A DNA stretch of 7,190 nt. Source: Nocardioides sp. GTDB lineage: Bacteria; Actinomycetota; Actinomycetes; Propionibacteriales; Nocardioidaceae. The notes beneath the pieces were generated by a model. The model saw only the letters and a program-made list of their open reading frames with translations, did not search any database and was not told the origin of the DNA. This document shows positions 6,137 to 7,190 of this stretch, piece after piece. Made by a program: the position numbers and the translations under genes. Location: the NCBI GenBank assembly GCA_021731205.1, contig JAKFXV010000193.1, positions 1 to 7,190 on the forward strand, given 5' to 3'. The stretch's first letter is position 1. The number at the start of each line of letters is the position of its first letter.

Positions 6137-7190
6137 CCGTCACCTCGGTGGAGTCCGTCTTCCCTCGCCTGGAGCCGAAGCTGCCCCTGGTCCAGAAGCC
6201 GATCCAGTACGTCGGCGGCGAGTTGAACGCCACCCTCAAGCCCTGGGACTGCGCCCCGGAGGGCCCGACCGTGCGCTGGGCATTGATGTACCCCGACGCC
6301 TACGAGGTCGGCCTGCCCAACCAGGGCGTGCAGATCCTCTACGAGGTCCTCAACGAGCGTGACTGGATCCTCGCCGAGCGGACCTACGCCGTCTGGCCCG
6401 ATCTCGAGGCGATCATGCGCGCCGGCGACGACTCTGGCCCGATTCCCCAGTTCACGGTCGACAACCACCGTCCGGTTGGCGCGTTCGATGTCTTCGGGGT
6501 GAGTTTCTCCACCGAGCTCGGCTACACGAACCTGCTCACGGCGCTGGACCTGGCCGGCATCCCGCTGCACGCCGCCGACCGTCACGACGGTCATCCGATC
6601 GTGCTGGCCGGCGGTCACGCGGCGTTCAACCCGGAGCCGATCGCCACCTTCATCGACGCCGCGGTGCTCGGCGACGGAGAAGAGGTCGTGCTGGCCATCT
6701 CCGAGACCATCCGAGCGTGGAAGCGAGACGGCGAGCCGGGCGGTCGTCACGAGCTGCTGCTGCGATTGGCGGCCGGAGGGGGTGTCTACGTCCCTGGCTT
6801 CTACGACGTTTCCTATGGCCCGGACCATGCGATCGAGGCGGTCGTTCCCCGGATCCCGGGCGTTCCCGCGCGGGTGAGCAAGCACACCTTGATGGACCTC
6901 GACGCGTGGCCCTACCCGGCGAAGCCTCTGGTCCCGCTCGCCGAGACCGTCCACGAGCGGTTCTCGGTCGAGATCTTCCGAGGGTGCACCCGGGGCTGCC
7001 GGTTCTGCCAGGCCGGCATGATCACCCGGCCGGTCCGTGAGCGGTCCATCACCACGATCGGCAACATGGTCGAGAACGGCATCCGCCGCTCGGGCTTCGA
7101 AGAGGTCGGGCTGTTGTCGTTGTCCAGCGCCGACCACACCGAGATCGCCGAGGTCGCCACCGGGCTGGCCGATCGGTACGACGGCACCAA
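6133..7190 (+). CDS. TIGR03960-like B12-binding-type radical SAM protein (3' end outside window)
   Basis: An open frame of 352 codons runs off the window without a stop. The N-terminus (VESVFPRLEPKLPLVQKPIQYVGGELN) and the region ALMYPDAYEVGLPNQGVQILYEVLN match the uncharacterised TIGR03960 family. Residues about 45-190 resemble a Rossmann-type B12-binding domain, with VFGVSFSTELGYTNLL and LAGGHAAFNPEP, but lack the DxHxxG cobalamin-ligand motif. The radical SAM cluster motif CTRGCRFC (CxxxCxxC) is at residues 285-292 and should bind a 4Fe-4S cluster with S-adenosylmethionine. The substrate is unknown; relatives include methylthiotransferase-like enzymes, and a role in RNA or ribosome modification is a guess. 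In other actinobacteria the family member lies near a DUF2344 gene and rne. The GTG at 6133 overlaps the ndk stop, with a weak GGAG 11 nt upstream; a GTG at 6148 is the alternative. Confidence 0.88.
   Translation, partial: MTVTSVESVFPRLEPKLPLVQKPIQYVGGELNATLKPWDCAPEGPTVRWALMYPDAYEVGLPNQGVQILYEVLNERDWILAERTYAVWPDLEAIMRAGDDSGPIPQFTVDNHRPVGAFDVFGVSFSTELGYTNLLTALDLAGIPLHAADRHDGHPIVLAGGHAAFNPEPIATFIDAAVLGDGEEVVLAISETIRAWKRDGEPGGRHELLLRLAAGGGVYVPGFYDVSYGPDHAIEAVVPRIPGVPARVSKHTLMDLDAWPYPAKPLVPLAETVHERFSVEIFRGCTRGCRFCQAGMITRPVRERSITTIGNMVENGIRRSGFEEVGLLSLSSADHTEIAEVATGLADRYDGT

Noticed and set aside
5893..7137. Long 414-codon open frame on the minus strand opposite ndk and the radical SAM gene.
   Set aside because: Both strands cannot easily code here, and the plus strand carries clear family motifs (catalytic His of Ndk, CxxxCxxC). 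The minus frame has no known motif.

Overview
The window reads as chromosomal DNA from a high-GC actinobacterium (Actinomycetota). Coding regions are strongly GC-biased at third positions, GTG starts are common, and the gene set valS, folC, DUF4233 membrane protein, ndk, B12-binding-type radical SAM protein matches a housekeeping neighbourhood known from this phylum. I cannot name the genus. Most of the window is core metabolism. The left end carries one accessory gene, and I see no mobile element, CRISPR array, tRNA or rRNA.

Layout. Positions 56-1204 (+) encode a secreted RCC1-repeat protein with a signal peptide and seven ~50-residue repeats, enough for a complete seven-bladed propeller. 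It converges on valS (1256-3823, -), a valyl-tRNA synthetase of the archaeal/actinobacterial type; a hairpin at 1244-1276 spans the end of valS. A 159-bp divergent region (3824-3982) separates valS from a rightward, tightly packed set: folC (3983-5338), a DUF4233 membrane protein (5335-5688, ATGA overlap), ndk (5699-6136) and a TIGR03960-like radical SAM protein (6133 to the window end, GTGA overlap, truncated by the window).

How the genes work together. ValS charges tRNA-Val, FolC makes and polyglutamylates folates, and Ndk balances nucleoside triphosphates. The DUF4233 and radical SAM proteins are conserved neighbours of unknown function. The overlaps suggest translational coupling within folC-DUF4233 and ndk-radical SAM.

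The least expected signal is in how expression starts. Three TANNNT boxes sit 6-7 nt upstream of a start codon that has no Shine-Dalgarno sequence: before folC, before ndk, and on the minus strand before a 29-codon ORF whose stop overlaps the valS GTG start. This pattern fits leaderless transcripts. It makes the valS leader a candidate for control through a leaderless, translationally coupled upstream ORF. I found no clearly new multi-gene system.
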